A stretch of 64,000 nt of DNA from G963678095 sp963678095 (GTDB lineage: Bacteria > Bacillota > Negativicutes > Selenomonadales > Selenomonadaceae): positions 1 through 64,000 of the forward strand of contig OY782746.1 in the NCBI GenBank assembly GCA_963678095.2. The letters are read 5' to 3'. Position 1 is the stretch's first letter. Each line of letters opens with the position of its first letter. A program made the position numbers and the translations under genes. Shown one piece after another: positions 14,965 to 25,900 of this stretch. A model generated the notes under the pieces. It was given only the letters and a program-made list of their open reading frames with translations, was not told where the DNA came from and did no database searches.

Positions 14965-15534
14965 ATGACACCGCAGCAATTATTCAGCAAAATCCGCATG
15001 GCGCCGGAGATCAACGACAATGCTCAGGTAAAGTACTCCGATTACCAGCTGACGGATGCGCTTAACACGGTTCTGTCTATCGTATTCAATACACTCTCAC
15101 AATCCAGCAACGAACTTCTGACATCCGAAAAGGTTTTAACGCTTACAGGCGGCGTTTGCGCTCTTCCTGATGATTTTTTGAGCGTTGTTAATGTATTTGC
15201 TGGTAACAGCATTTTGAAACAGCAGAGCAAGAGTCTGGACGTTGATAGCTATACGTATCGCATTCGTGGCAACAGTATTTATAGTGCAAACGATGTGCTA
15301 ACGCTCGTCTATAAGCCGTATTTCGTAGAGGTTGACGATACGATGCTGACAGCCGCATTGCCCTTACCGAATTATTTCAGCGAACTACTGAAAAAGTACG
15401 CCATTATTTCGCTCCAGGGCGGAATTAATAAAGCTGACACGAGTATTGTGCAGCAGATCACGGATGATGTGTATAAGCTGACTTCCGGCCGCGAATATAG
15501 CGGAATTGATATTCAGCCAAGTTTTAGGATATAA
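14965..15534 (+). CDS. Head-tail adaptor-like protein
   Basis: 189 residues. Starts with a helix and repeated 'YSDYQLTDALNTVLSIVF' pattern, then ALPDDFLSVVNVF, a beta region and a C-terminal helix. This matches the fold pattern of podovirus/siphovirus adaptor proteins (P22 gp4/HK97 gp6 class) that bind the portal. It abuts the previous stop directly. Confidence 0.65.
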   Translation: MTPQQLFSKIRMAPEINDNAQVKYSDYQLTDALNTVLSIVFNTLSQSSNELLTSEKVLTLTGGVCALPDDFLSVVNVFAGNSILKQQSKSLDVDSYTYRIRGNSIYSANDVLTLVYKPYFVEVDDTMLTAALPLPNYFSELLKKYAIISLQGGINKADTSIVQQITDDVYKLTSGREYSGIDIQPSFRI

Positions 15535-15543
15535 GGGGGCGTT

Positions 15544-16023
15544 ATGATGCTTGTGCAAGACCTTATCAATCTCATAAACCTCGAAGCAGACGAACTGCTT
15601 GACCAAGACACTGATAATATCCCGTATATCAATTCGGCTATTGATTATCTCAGCTTTACACTGTGTGGGATGAAAGATCCCGAAATGATATCTTGCTGTG
15701 ATATTGCCCCGGGGCTTGCGGTTCCAAGTAATTTTGTGGCCTTTGTTCCGGCAAATGGATATCCGGTTTTTATTACGGGTGGAATGTTTAACACAACGAG
15801 CGGGAATGTAGTGCGGCAAGTAAAGTATTCTACGGCAAAGCCGCATGTTTCTCTGATTACAGACCAGATTCCTTTCAAGGATATGTATTGCTCTGTTTTG
15901 GTACTTATCGCGTCCTATATGATTAAGAAAAAGACCTATATACCAACCGAATACGTGAATTCTGATAAAGCATTTGTCACCGACGTTCTGGCAGCCATTA
16001 AGGCGGCAAAGGAGACGGTATAA
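15544..16023 (+). CDS. Second adaptor / head-closure-like protein
   Basis: 159 residues. The pattern is like the preceding protein: N-terminal helix (LVQDLINLINLEADELL), NSAIDYLSF, then AVPSNFVAFVPANGYPVF and a C-terminal helix. Two consecutive adaptor-like genes are usual in podovirus-like head-tail connectors. ATG ATG at 15544 follows AAGGGGG. Its stop overlaps the next start (TAATG). Confidence 0.62.
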   Translation: MMLVQDLINLINLEADELLDQDTDNIPYINSAIDYLSFTLCGMKDPEMISCCDIAPGLAVPSNFVAFVPANGYPVFITGGMFNTTSGNVVRQVKYSTAKPHVSLITDQIPFKDMYCSVLVLIASYMIKKKTYIPTEYVNSDKAFVTDVLAAIKAAKETV

Positions 16024-17456
16024 TGGCAGAGTTTTTGATAATGTCCAGTGGCGGTTTCCCTTACGGGCTGAATTGGTCGAAAAATCCCGAAGCTATATCC
16101 GACGGTGAATTGGTGCAGGCTGAAAACTGTGAATACGACCATGCGGACGGATCACTCCGCACGGTTCCCGGAATAACGATAAAACTTGATGTCGGAATGA
16201 ATGTAGACACGCTTTTCTGGGATCACCGGCATAGCGTGTTTTATTTTTCATCCGGCACGAATTTATATCGGACAACTGATCTCGCATCATATGCACTGCT
16301 AGGCCCGTTAAGCGGCACTAGCCGTCCAATATATTGCATGTATGGCGATATATGCCTCATAGCATCCGGTGGGCTCTTGCAAGCCGTGAGTGGTGGCAAT
16401 AGCATACAGGCGATAACAGGTGGGCCACCAGTTTCTCATTACGTGACATCACGCACAGGGCGGGTACTGGCTTTTAGCCAAGCATCTGACGTGCTCAATT
16501 ATTCAGCAATTGGGGATTATACAGGATGGGCCAATAAATCAACCGACACATCAAGCGCGCAATTCGTCAACATCGGCTACAAAGATCCAGGCAATATCAT
16601 GAGCATTGATTTCCTGTCTAAAGTCATCATGGTCTATAAAGATGGTGGCAGGGCTTATAAAATTGTCGGTGAGCCACAGGACGGCAGCAGCTTCGCCGTA
16701 GAGCCAGTGAGTCAGACAGCCTCGTGTTTAGCCCTTGGCGGCACGGTGAGTGTAGATGATAAATCGTATTATCTCGGACAAGCTGGGCTTATGAGCTTTC
16801 AACCAGTCAACACGTATGGGAATGTTGCTCCTTTCGAAGAAGGGCTCAATATTAATGCATGGATCGCCAAGAACATTGACGCAAATTGCCAAGTGTGGCA
16901 TGTGCAGCCGAAAAAGCAGATATGGATTAAAACGCAGAATGATAAGCGAATCTATATCTACCACTACATTCCACGCTATTCAGATGGCAGGGGCGCATTC
17001 ACGGCCCGCCAGTTCACGAATCAGATCAATGATGTGTGTTCGGTAGGCGGCATGGTATATGTTGCGTGTGGAAATAAAATTTGTATCTTGGATTCTTCGG
17101 CTGACACGGATGACGGCGTGCAGATCCAGACGGCGATCACGGGTAACAATAAGCTGACGCAAAAGCACTCCATCCTCGTCATGAACCGAAATTTTGTTTC
17201 TTATAACATCATTGATGGCTATGGAACGATTCAGTGCGGAAAAAAGCCAAAGAACGTATCTTTCACTGCGAGCAGCCCAGATATTTACGGAAACATAACG
17301 GACATATCAGGGGATGCGAATTCTATTTATGCCGATTCCTATACGCGGTCGTACAAGGTCGGCGGCGGCAGCAACAAGAGTGTGCAACTTAGTATCTTAG
17401 TTCAAAAAGGTGCAATAAGTGTGCGCCAATTCGATTATCAGTATTTGGAGGTGTAA
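16023..17456 (+). CDS. Tail nozzle / DNA-stabilisation-like beta protein
   Basis: 477 residues, almost all beta strands, starting GGFPYGLNWSKNPEAISDGELVQAENCEYD, a common opening for podovirus stabilisation proteins that follow the adaptor (P22 gp10 class). Repeated aromatic-glycine strands suggest a beta-propeller body. It would form the tail nozzle below the portal and hold packaged DNA. No enzymatic motif. The assignment relies on position, length and beta pattern. Confidence 0.62.
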   Translation: MAEFLIMSSGGFPYGLNWSKNPEAISDGELVQAENCEYDHADGSLRTVPGITIKLDVGMNVDTLFWDHRHSVFYFSSGTNLYRTTDLASYALLGPLSGTSRPIYCMYGDICLIASGGLLQAVSGGNSIQAITGGPPVSHYVTSRTGRVLAFSQASDVLNYSAIGDYTGWANKSTDTSSAQFVNIGYKDPGNIMSIDFLSKVIMVYKDGGRAYKIVGEPQDGSSFAVEPVSQTASCLALGGTVSVDDKSYYLGQAGLMSFQPVNTYGNVAPFEEGLNINAWIAKNIDANCQVWHVQPKKQIWIKTQNDKRIYIYHYIPRYSDGRGAFTARQFTNQINDVCSVGGMVYVACGNKICILDSSADTDDGVQIQTAITGNNKLTQKHSILVMNRNFVSYNIIDGYGTIQCGKKPKNVSFTASSPDIYGNITDISGDANSIYADSYTRSYKVGGGSNKSVQLSILVQKGAISVRQFDYQYLEV

Positions 17457-17457
17457 C

Positions 17458-19992
17458 ATGGGGTATTCAAGAGCATATCCACAAAACATAGCCCCAAAAG
17501 GGACAAATATTCAGCAAGGTTTCGAGAACGACGACAAAGAGTTCAAGCGAATTTACGATATTCTTTCAAACAATGGCTCATTTACACTTGCTGGCAGTAA
17601 AAGGCAGTCTATTCTGTATGGGCCGACAGATGTTAATGGCAGCCCTAATTTTCTCACAACCAGCGGATTGTCAATCAGTATAGATGGATCGACAAAGCCG
17701 GTTATTCTCGCATTTGCGAATGGATTCAGCCCATCGTCTGGCACTGTTGATGCCCTAGACAAAATAGATGCTGCCGTGAGCAATGCATGGACACTGCCAG
17801 CAAACAGCACATGCTATCTGTATGTAGATAAAGACATAACAACAGGACTGTTGAGCTATGGATACACAACCTTACCGGATCAGTATCTAAAGGCAGCACC
17901 GGAAAATCCCGTGCTAAATCAGCACTATTTCAATACGGTTGAAATGAAAATGTATTGCTATAACGGCACCTCGTGGGATGTGAAGCAGCGCGTATTCGTA
18001 GGGAAGGCGGTGACATCTAGCACCATAAATTTATCGATTTATGATTTTGGCAGCCGCTTTTTCAGTAAGGTAAACAGTGCTATTGACTCAGCTGGCGCAA
18101 TTAGATGCGGGAACAGCGTTGAAATCAAAAGTTCTAATGGGGTATTGACATTGACGGATGATAGCAACTTGTTTGTAGTTGATCGGAGTGTTGTTCAAAA
18201 CAATGTGCAGGCGATCACTAGTGCGAGTGGTGTGTTGACATTAACCACCGTGGGCAGTAGCTTTTATGCATATGGCGCGGAGAACTTGACGTCAATCGCT
18301 GGATGGTCAAGCGGCACTGCGGTTATTCAGTGGGGGAGCGATAGGACACTGGTTCATTTCGCTGGTCTTTCTTTGCTCGGTGCGATTAATCGGTCGGTAA
18401 AGAGCGGTAGCTTTAGTATCTTCACGATGTCAGCCACCGGAGCCGTTGAAGTTGGGTATTATTCGCAGGAAAATATCACGAGTATGGCGGGATGGTCGAG
18501 CGGTATTGCCGCCGTCCGGTTTAATACGGTCAGAACTCTGGTGAATTCTTCGAGCCTTGTTCTGCAAGATGGCATGAATCGAATGGTGCAGATCGGCGAC
18601 GTCGGATTATATGCAATGGATAATGGCATTGTTCGTGAGATATCCTATTTCCCAGCGGCAAAAGCAAAATCTGGACTCCCTGGGACCGGTGATTATATCG
18701 CCAGCGGGAGAAAAATTGCATCAACCAATGGATTGAATGTTTCTCTTACGGCTGGAGAATGTTTTATCGGTGGGAAAACCGTATCGATGGCACAAAACAC
18801 GATAACATTACCGCCGAGAAAAGCTTGTTTGATCGTTGATAAATCAGACGGAACATCGGACTATGTAGCGGCGAAAATCCCGACCGACTATATTGATGAC
18901 AACACGATAGGCCTATGGGTTTTCAATAAATCCGGGAACATCCCGAACAGTGCTGTTGGACTATCGAAGCTTGCCGTAGCGAATGATCTTGTTCCTTCTG
19001 GGGGCATAACCGTGGTTGATGGCCATGCAGACTATGCGGCAATGCTTAATGGGACGGACGGTTATTATAAGGGCAGCAATTCAACGAATTTCCCGAGCGG
19101 GGCGGCTGAACGAGAGTTGACGATAGGATTCAATATGAACTCGTTGCCGTCTGGCGTAGCACATTTATGCGGGTTTGGCACTCCAACAACTGTCGGTGCA
19201 TTCTTTATAGCAATTGATTCTACCGGGCAATTGTTGTTTTCTTATTCCTCTTACTATAGTACGGGATATTATGTCGACAAGGCTAAAAAATTAGGTATCA
19301 CATTTAAGTATGATGCAACAAATACAAAACTTTACACTTTCGCGAACGGGGTGCCTTTAGGACCACCGTTTTCTATTGCATTAACAACAGGCTTGTCGGT
19401 ATTGTATGTAGGCAATTATGTGACCGGTAGTAGTTATCTATCGCCAATTACTGTTGACTACGTGGAACTTCGCAATAAAATGCGGAGCGATGCAGTAACT
19501 GCGGCTATATCAAATAAAATGATTCTTCCGTGCTTCTATACAGATGCAAACGGAAAACGTCGTAGCATCATTGAGGATATTGTTCCGGCAAATGCCGTTG
19601 CGGTAGCCTATGTTAAAACCAGCACTAGCGGAGTATCTGAGTCCAATGATTTATGGCCCATGTACGGTCGCAGAGAAGGGGCTACCGGCGGGAATAGAAA
19701 AATTTTCCTTGGATGGATTCCGTTCGGTGGTCCACAAGTATTTAACTGGGTAAACCCCTTTGCGACAAGAAAAGTGGAAAATACGTTTAAATGCGCACAG
19801 GATAGCAAAGGTTTGAACGAATCCGATTTAGTATTTGACCGCACATATGCTATGGATTCAGCTACTACTAACTCAGCCATTCAACTTACCTATGGGGGAA
19901 ATGGCCTTGGATTTATAAATGGCTCTTGGGTTACTACGGGATGGGTTGGATGCTACGCCGAAATGCTAGAAGATTATACGGGGGTGATCTAA
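17458..19992 (+). CDS. Tail fibre / receptor-binding protein
   Basis: 844 residues from ATG 17458 (TTGGAGGTG upstream; a longer in-frame TTG is rejected). The first 60 residues (QNIAPKGTNIQQGFENDDKEFKRIY) look like a virion-anchor. The middle contains related segments around residues 270-285 and 335-350, both with ENxTSxAGWSSG followed by a beta strand and R-T-L-V. Around residues 510-690 lies a concanavalin-like (LamG) fold: DGHADYAAMLNGTDGYY, then a long beta stretch. It likely binds a surface polysaccharide on the diderm host. Confidence 0.82.
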   Translation: MGYSRAYPQNIAPKGTNIQQGFENDDKEFKRIYDILSNNGSFTLAGSKRQSILYGPTDVNGSPNFLTTSGLSISIDGSTKPVILAFANGFSPSSGTVDALDKIDAAVSNAWTLPANSTCYLYVDKDITTGLLSYGYTTLPDQYLKAAPENPVLNQHYFNTVEMKMYCYNGTSWDVKQRVFVGKAVTSSTINLSIYDFGSRFFSKVNSAIDSAGAIRCGNSVEIKSSNGVLTLTDDSNLFVVDRSVVQNNVQAITSASGVLTLTTVGSSFYAYGAENLTSIAGWSSGTAVIQWGSDRTLVHFAGLSLLGAINRSVKSGSFSIFTMSATGAVEVGYYSQENITSMAGWSSGIAAVRFNTVRTLVNSSSLVLQDGMNRMVQIGDVGLYAMDNGIVREISYFPAAKAKSGLPGTGDYIASGRKIASTNGLNVSLTAGECFIGGKTVSMAQNTITLPPRKACLIVDKSDGTSDYVAAKIPTDYIDDNTIGLWVFNKSGNIPNSAVGLSKLAVANDLVPSGGITVVDGHADYAAMLNGTDGYYKGSNSTNFPSGAAERELTIGFNMNSLPSGVAHLCGFGTPTTVGAFFIAIDSTGQLLFSYSSYYSTGYYVDKAKKLGITFKYDATNTKLYTFANGVPLGPPFSIALTTGLSVLYVGNYVTGSSYLSPITVDYVELRNKMRSDAVTAAISNKMILPCFYTDANGKRRSIIEDIVPANAVAVAYVKTSTSGVSESNDLWPMYGRREGATGGNRKIFLGWIPFGGPQVFNWVNPFATRKVENTFKCAQDSKGLNESDLVFDRTYAMDSATTNSAIQLTYGGNGLGFINGSWVTTGWVGCYAEMLEDYTGVI

Positions 19993-20334
19993 GTGGACCA
20001 AGTATTCAAAGACCCAAACAATATCCGTAGGACCCCAGCAGATGTTGGCGCAACATATATTTCAGACGAACGAGCCGCAGAACTTGGGTGGATACCAGTA
20101 TTTCCTGACTATCAATCACCAATGCCAACTCAGACAACAACTGACAAATTAGCAGCGATCCGTACAAAGCGGGATACCCTGCTTGCTGACTGCGATTTTA
20201 CGCAATTGCCAGATGCGCCACTGACGGCGGATAAAAAGTCTGCATGGGCATCATACCGGCAAGCTCTGCGGGATATGCCAGAAAAGTGTACGAACCTTGA
20301 TAATCCAACATGGCCATCGCCACCGGAAGGTTGA
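19993..20334 (+). CDS. Tail-fibre assembly chaperone-like protein
   Basis: 113 residues. The second half (LAAIRTKRDTLLADCDFTQLPDAPL ... WASYRQALRDMP) is the phage tail-assembly-chaperone motif that ends many fibre operons, ending with P-x-W-P-x-P-P. Such proteins help fibre trimerisation. It starts with GTG exactly after the fibre stop, so it is coupled to the fibre. Confidence 0.82.
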   Translation: MDQVFKDPNNIRRTPADVGATYISDERAAELGWIPVFPDYQSPMPTQTTTDKLAAIRTKRDTLLADCDFTQLPDAPLTADKKSAWASYRQALRDMPEKCTNLDNPTWPSPPEG

Positions 20335-20340
20335 TGATGA

Positions 20341-20682
20341 ATGGAATTAATGGACTGGATAAAAAAATATGAGAAAAAAGCTGAGCGATTTGCCGTACCT
20401 AACGGCTTCGCTCTTTTTTTTGAGCCCGACAAGGGCTTTTTTTTATACAAAGTTCAAGGCGACGTTTTCCATATAGATGCTACTTGCACCAATGATTTTC
20501 ACTATATGTTGCGCACTGTAAACGCTATGGCGAAAGCTAGAGGCTGCACCTTACTGGTTACGCAAACGCATCGTGATCCGGTAGCATATATGCGATTATC
20601 AAAGGCACAAATCAATTATCACTTATCTGGCATTCGTTCTAATGGGTTATTTTATTATGTTTTTGTGAAAGAGGTGATTTAA
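20341..20682 (+). CDS. Conserved podovirus tail-region protein
   Basis: 113 residues beginning MDWIKKYEKKAERF and containing DVFHIDATCTNDFHYM and AKARGCTLLVTQTHRDPVAYMRL, then G-I-x-x-N-G-x-F-Y-Y. It has the alternating strand/helix look of a small acetyltransferase-like fold, and similar proteins are found beside ejection genes, but I cannot name a function. Coupled to the next gene by a TAATG overlap. Confidence 0.6.
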   Translation: MELMDWIKKYEKKAERFAVPNGFALFFEPDKGFFLYKVQGDVFHIDATCTNDFHYMLRTVNAMAKARGCTLLVTQTHRDPVAYMRLSKAQINYHLSGIRSNGLFYYVFVKEVI

Positions 20683-21416
20683 TGTTTATCTTCGATCTTC
20701 AATGCTTCGGGGGCGGTGGAGGTGAATCCACAACCCAGGTAAAAAATATTCCCAACCAATCGGCAAATGAGGCATCTCTTGAAAGTGGTCTCATGGGATA
20801 CAACAAACTCGGCCTGAATAATGCCAGTGATATCTTGGGACAGGCGGTAAATTCCATCGGCAATACTGCAAATGTTAATTGGTCGGATCTTTTGAATAAG
20901 TATAATTCTTCAATGGCAGATGTCGGGTCCGGCTATAATTCGGTGGCAAATGGTGTTCTCCCGTCGACATATTCAGCAAACCGACAGCAAGCGTTGAATT
21001 CCGACCTAAGCGGCACAATCGGAAGTGCGATTTCTGCACTCGGTAGCCGGGGAATTCTCAATTCCAGCATCACCAACAGTGCCTTGAATAATATCAGCCA
21101 AAATGCCTCGGACACTCTTGCCAAGCAATACTCAGGCGATTTGTCCACACAGGCGAATTTACTTAATCAAAAGGCCAGTAATGCATCGAGCATGTTGTCT
21201 GGTAATGCCGCAGCCGAGCAAAGTTCTTATTATCGGCCTACCAGTTTTTTCAATTACGCGCAACAGCTTGCTACCCCTTCGCAGAACATGTACAACACCA
21301 TGTACACAGGCCGCATGAATAGTGCCGGAACCACTACGCAACAGAGTGATGACGGTAAAGGTGGCATGTGGAGTGGTATTGGCAGTATTGGATCTGCGAT
21401 GATTGCGAATGGATAA
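20682..21416 (+). CDS. Internal virion / ejection protein
   Basis: 244 residues, rich in Ser, Asn, Ala and Gly, lacking cysteine outside the N-terminus. It starts MFIFDLQCFGGGGG, sharing FDLQxF with the scaffold. Predicted helical and membrane-active composition (GTIGSAISALGSRGI), similar to P22 gp7-type ejection proteins and located just before two other ejection genes. It would be injected to help DNA cross the host envelope. Confidence 0.68.
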   Translation: MFIFDLQCFGGGGGESTTQVKNIPNQSANEASLESGLMGYNKLGLNNASDILGQAVNSIGNTANVNWSDLLNKYNSSMADVGSGYNSVANGVLPSTYSANRQQALNSDLSGTIGSAISALGSRGILNSSITNSALNNISQNASDTLAKQYSGDLSTQANLLNQKASNASSMLSGNAAAEQSSYYRPTSFFNYAQQLATPSQNMYNTMYTGRMNSAGTTTQQSDDGKGGMWSGIGSIGSAMIANG

Positions 21417-21429
21417 AGGAGGCTTTTGA

Positions 21430-22932
21430 ATGTTTGGCTATTACCCAAGACAAACTTACGGGCCATTAAATGCGCTAGCAGACATAACCAACGCGTATAT
21501 GCAAAAAAAGAATATGGCCGATGCTTATGCGGCGGCAGCGGGTTTTTCCGATGATGTAGATAAGCAGCTGCAGCCGAAAGTAGCACAGATTATTCCTACG
21601 ACACAAACTGGCCAAGGTATTATGGACGCTGCCGTAAAACAGTTGCAGCCGACAGCTCTCAATAGCGTCGCTGATGGGGTGCAGCAGATGGCTCCTACAA
21701 TGTCGCAGTTAGACGGTGCTGGTAGTAGTGGCATGCTTGCAGCTGCTAAACAATTCGCGGCTGCAAATCCATCCTTGCCACAGAATCAAGGTCCGCCACA
21801 GGCTGATTATGATGCCTTTGCGGCTGCCAAAGCGGCGAATCCGGAATGGTATGTCGGTGATACGTATGTTGGGAGTGATCCACAGGCAAAAGCAGCTGCA
21901 CAAGCAAAGCCCCAGCAGCCGGCGGCGGCACAGGGCCAGGCGCAGGCCCAATATGATTTCTCGAATCCGATGCAACAAGAGTATGGGTTCCAAGACGATA
22001 AACCTGTGCAACAGCTCTCCTATCAAGAGCAAAAGGCAAAAATCAACCAATCTGCGGCCGCTGCTATGAAAAATATTGTATCGAAATATGGATACGACAC
22101 GGCACAGAAGGTTTTCCCGATGATTCAGCAGGCGATGCAAGACAAACTTTCAGGTGCGTCAGATGCTATAGACTATCAAAACAGGCGGGCTTTGATGCCA
22201 TATCTATTCGGGGATTTGTCGACTCCACAGGCAAAGCAGCAGGCTTTATGGGCTATGCAGGAATACAATAATGCCGCAAAGCGTATGGGGCGCGATGGCG
22301 TAGACACTTCACTCATGGCGCAGATGCTGGCGGCGCACGATGTATCCATCACGTCGAAGGATCTGGGCGGCAAAGTCCAGTATTATGCCGCACCTAAAGG
22401 CGGCGGGGCATTCTCTGATGGCAGTTATATCAAGCCTATATTTGCTGATGCGAAATCTGTTTCCCCGGATACGAATGCATCGCTTGGCGAAAAACGCTAT
22501 GAATTTGAGAACCCTTCGGCTAATGCAAAGCTTCAGGCGCAAACTTCGCTGCAAGTTGCTCAGATGCGTGGCAGTGGCGGCCGGGGCGGTGGATCTTCAC
22601 AGCTTACTGCCGCAAAAGGGATAATCACGGCACACAATTCCTGGGTATCGTCTCATAGACAGGCCATTGAAGCCAACCAAATGAAAGAGACTGATGATCC
22701 AAATTACAACAACTATCAGCGAGCTATGCAGGTAATGGCGCAAGCTGCTGGAGTTGATTCAGACAGTTCTGCTGGCTCTACCGGCACGGGCGATCATTCC
22801 AATCCTACAGGCAATAATATTGCAGATTGGATAAACGAAGCCTATAACCGAGGATATACAAAAGATCAAATTCAATCATCTTTGCGGCAAAAAGGATATG
22901 GGGATTCTTACGACAGCTATTTATGGGATTAG
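21430..22932 (+). CDS. Internal virion / ejection protein
   Basis: 500 residues, rich in Ala, Gln and Gly with helical heptad-like stretches and glycine-rich linkers (RGSGGRGGGSS near residue 385). Starts at ATG 21430 behind AAAGGAGG. It has no enzymatic motif; the composition and place between two other ejection proteins point to P22 gp20-like function. Confidence 0.66.
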   Translation: MFGYYPRQTYGPLNALADITNAYMQKKNMADAYAAAAGFSDDVDKQLQPKVAQIIPTTQTGQGIMDAAVKQLQPTALNSVADGVQQMAPTMSQLDGAGSSGMLAAAKQFAAANPSLPQNQGPPQADYDAFAAAKAANPEWYVGDTYVGSDPQAKAAAQAKPQQPAAAQGQAQAQYDFSNPMQQEYGFQDDKPVQQLSYQEQKAKINQSAAAAMKNIVSKYGYDTAQKVFPMIQQAMQDKLSGASDAIDYQNRRALMPYLFGDLSTPQAKQQALWAMQEYNNAAKRMGRDGVDTSLMAQMLAAHDVSITSKDLGGKVQYYAAPKGGGAFSDGSYIKPIFADAKSVSPDTNASLGEKRYEFENPSANAKLQAQTSLQVAQMRGSGGRGGGSSQLTAAKGIITAHNSWVSSHRQAIEANQMKETDDPNYNNYQRAMQVMAQAAGVDSDSSAGSTGTGDHSNPTGNNIADWINEAYNRGYTKDQIQSSLRQKGYGDSYDSYLWD

Positions 22933-22945
22933 GGGCTGATTTTTA

Positions 22946-25900
22946 ATGGATGATTTTCTGAATTCATTACCGGATAACAATAAAAATTTTCTTGATACTT
23001 TGGAGCCGGCACAGCAAAAGCCGGCTCCAAGTACATGGGAAAATATCAAAAATGATATAAAAACCAATATCATAGATCCTTATTTCAATGGTGCGCAGCA
23101 AGCGTGGGATGAATCCCTGAGGGCTGAAAACCAGCGAGTGCAACATATCCAAGAAACATATGATTCTTTGGGTGACAATGGCATGAGCGAAGGGGAAAAA
23201 GCGCAGTACACCATTCAGAACAATCCATATACTGCAGATGACCAGGCTTATGAAAAATCTGCTGGCAAACAGCTATGGAAAGGAACTGTTCAGCCGGTAA
23301 TTATGGGAGCTTCTATGGTTCCAGGCCCCCAGCAAGCAATTCTCGCCCCTGCTGCCGGTGCAGATTGGCTTGGTGATGTTGCAGAAAAAGCCCATAATGA
23401 TGGCGTCGGTGCTGCCATTCGTGAAAATACATATGGACCGATTGTCGACTGGGCATCACAGGATGATTTAGGGAAAAATGTTATGGAAAGGCCGGTTTCT
23501 ACGATTGGACAGGGGGCTTTATCAGCTTTGCCGGCGGCGATCGGTGGAAGGATGGTATATCACGGGGTAAAAGCTGGACTCGGTCGTGTTGGAGAATATG
23601 ATTCAGGGCTGAATGCCCTTGACGAATCTATTCCTAAAGCCCCCGAAGCTACTGGAGATTCATTTTTAGATGCATTGCCAGATGCCCGCGGTTCGAAAGC
23701 AAGTAGCCCAAACAGCGGCGGTGTACCTCTTGGAGATAATGCCTTTAGCTATGCCGTAGAGAAATCCGGCACGCCATATGAGCTTGGCGGCGATGGAGTA
23801 TCTTCTACCGATTGCGGCAAGCTGGTTCAAGACTCGTTCAATGCTGCAGGGGTTGACTGGAATAATCGTTATGTGCCGTCAATGATCGCAGAAGCGCAGG
23901 AAAAAGGCGCATGGCATCCGGCTGGCGATGGCTATATCCCACAGAAAGGCGATGCAGCTGTTGTCCTTGGAGACAACCACGTTATTCTCGCGGATGGCGA
24001 AGGTGGCTACGTCGGGGCTAATAGTAGCACAGGTGTTATCAAAAAGCCGAGTATCTCAGACGATTTCGGCAATGTTACCGGGTATATTTCAGTTGACGAT
24101 ATGACTGGCGGCAGACGTGCGCAAGCAGAAACTGCTCCTCGATCAGATCCTTATCGCGCATCCGAAAGCGATTTTCAGACTGGTGATGATTTTAAGGCAG
24201 CGGATATTCCGCCTGATGATGCAGATATCTTCGGGCGTCCAGCTGAACATGTAGCGGATGAAGTCCCAGCATCACTTATGCCAAAAGAAGCGGATTTACC
24301 TACTAAAGAATCGTTTATGGATATGCCCATAGAAAAAGCGACTCCACAAGACTTGGAGGACTATGCTTTTTCTAAGATGCAAGAACTCCCCCCAGAACAA
24401 AGGCCAATCGATATTCCCCCAGAGATGAAGCAGCCGAAAATGCTGACACCTGAGGAAGATGCCCTCACAATATTCAATGATGAAGCTCAGAAAGCTGGTT
24501 TTCCTACAGATAAGCCTGCAGAATTCCCGGCATCAAAAGAATTTTCAAAGGCTCTGGATCATCAAAAAATCGCACAGGAAGAATTCATCGATCCGGTGGA
24601 CAAAATCTTAGGGAATAGCCCAGAATATGCCCGTGGCGTAAACGAAGAAATGATGAATAAAGCCTATGAGGCTGTCAGCAACAATGATTATAAAACAGCC
24701 GCCGAATTGGCTCGCCGGGCGGGGGAAAATGATTGGGCTAAACAGTTTGATCTCCTGGATAAAACTGCTGGCGGTAGCAAACCGGTTGAGCCACGATTGA
24801 GTGGCACTCCTGCGGGAGAATATACGGGCGATACTATAACGAAACGTCAAATTGTCAAGCGGGCGGCGGAGCTATTTGTGCCAATCCGCACTGGACGTAT
24901 AGGCAAAGCTGATATTATGGGTTTTGCCGATCACAATGCCGGCGTCATTCGGACTCGAGACCATGGAGATTTAAATACAATGGCCCATGAAATCGGACAT
25001 ATTACCGATGCGGCCCTCGGGCTCCGTGGTGATGCCGGGGCCTTTGATCGTGAATTTAGCCGGGTAGTTGATAATCGTTTTGGGAAAGATGCCTATGAGC
25101 CAGCGCAGAAACGTGCGGAAGGTATCGCGGAATTCATGAAAGACTATCTCACCAACGAAAATAAAGCCAAGGCTGAAATGCCGGAATATTATTCGCAGTT
25201 TAAGGCTGCTCTCGAAAAGAATCCTGACATCAAAGGCCGGGTAAATGAGGTTAAATCTATGGTTGAAACGTGGCAAAAACAGTCTCCAGAAGCCAGGGGC
25301 CGAGGTGCTGTTTCCTATGCCGACGAAATGAAACCGACCGTAAAAGAACGCGCAAAACAAGCAAAACTTAAATTTGTTGAGGATTGGGTTGATGACAAAG
25401 TTGGTCTTAAGCGTGTGACAGAAAGCTACGAGCGCGCCACAGGTGAGCGGCTTGCCACAAAGGATGATCCTTATAAAATGGCTCGTTTGGCTCAGAATTC
25501 CTCCGTTGCCCGGGCTCAAATGCTCGTCGAAGGGGATAAGCCTGAGCTGGTAAAGGCGGCCTTAAATAAGGTCTACGGTGACATCGTCGATAAGGGGATC
25601 ACTATAAAAGGTGTACTCAAGGAACTTGATGCCAGTCCGGAATTAAAGGGACGGCAAGATTATCTCAAGGAAGGAAACTTCAAAAACTGGCATGAGGCAC
25701 TGGATTCTTTGCTGGTTGCTCGTAGACAGGCAGAGCTCCAGACAATTTATGCTGATTATAAAGGCCCGATGTCGCGAGCAGACGCACAGGCGATCATCGA
25801 AAGAGCCCCTAAGGCCCTTGATGATGCGGCGCAGAAGATTTATACCTTCAACGATAACATTCTCCGTATTCTCAAAGAAAACGGCATGATTAAGCCGGAA

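Noticed and set aside
22176..22554. Reverse-strand frames over the ejection protein gene
   Set aside because: Shadows of the Ala/Gln-rich coding frame; no ribosome sites.
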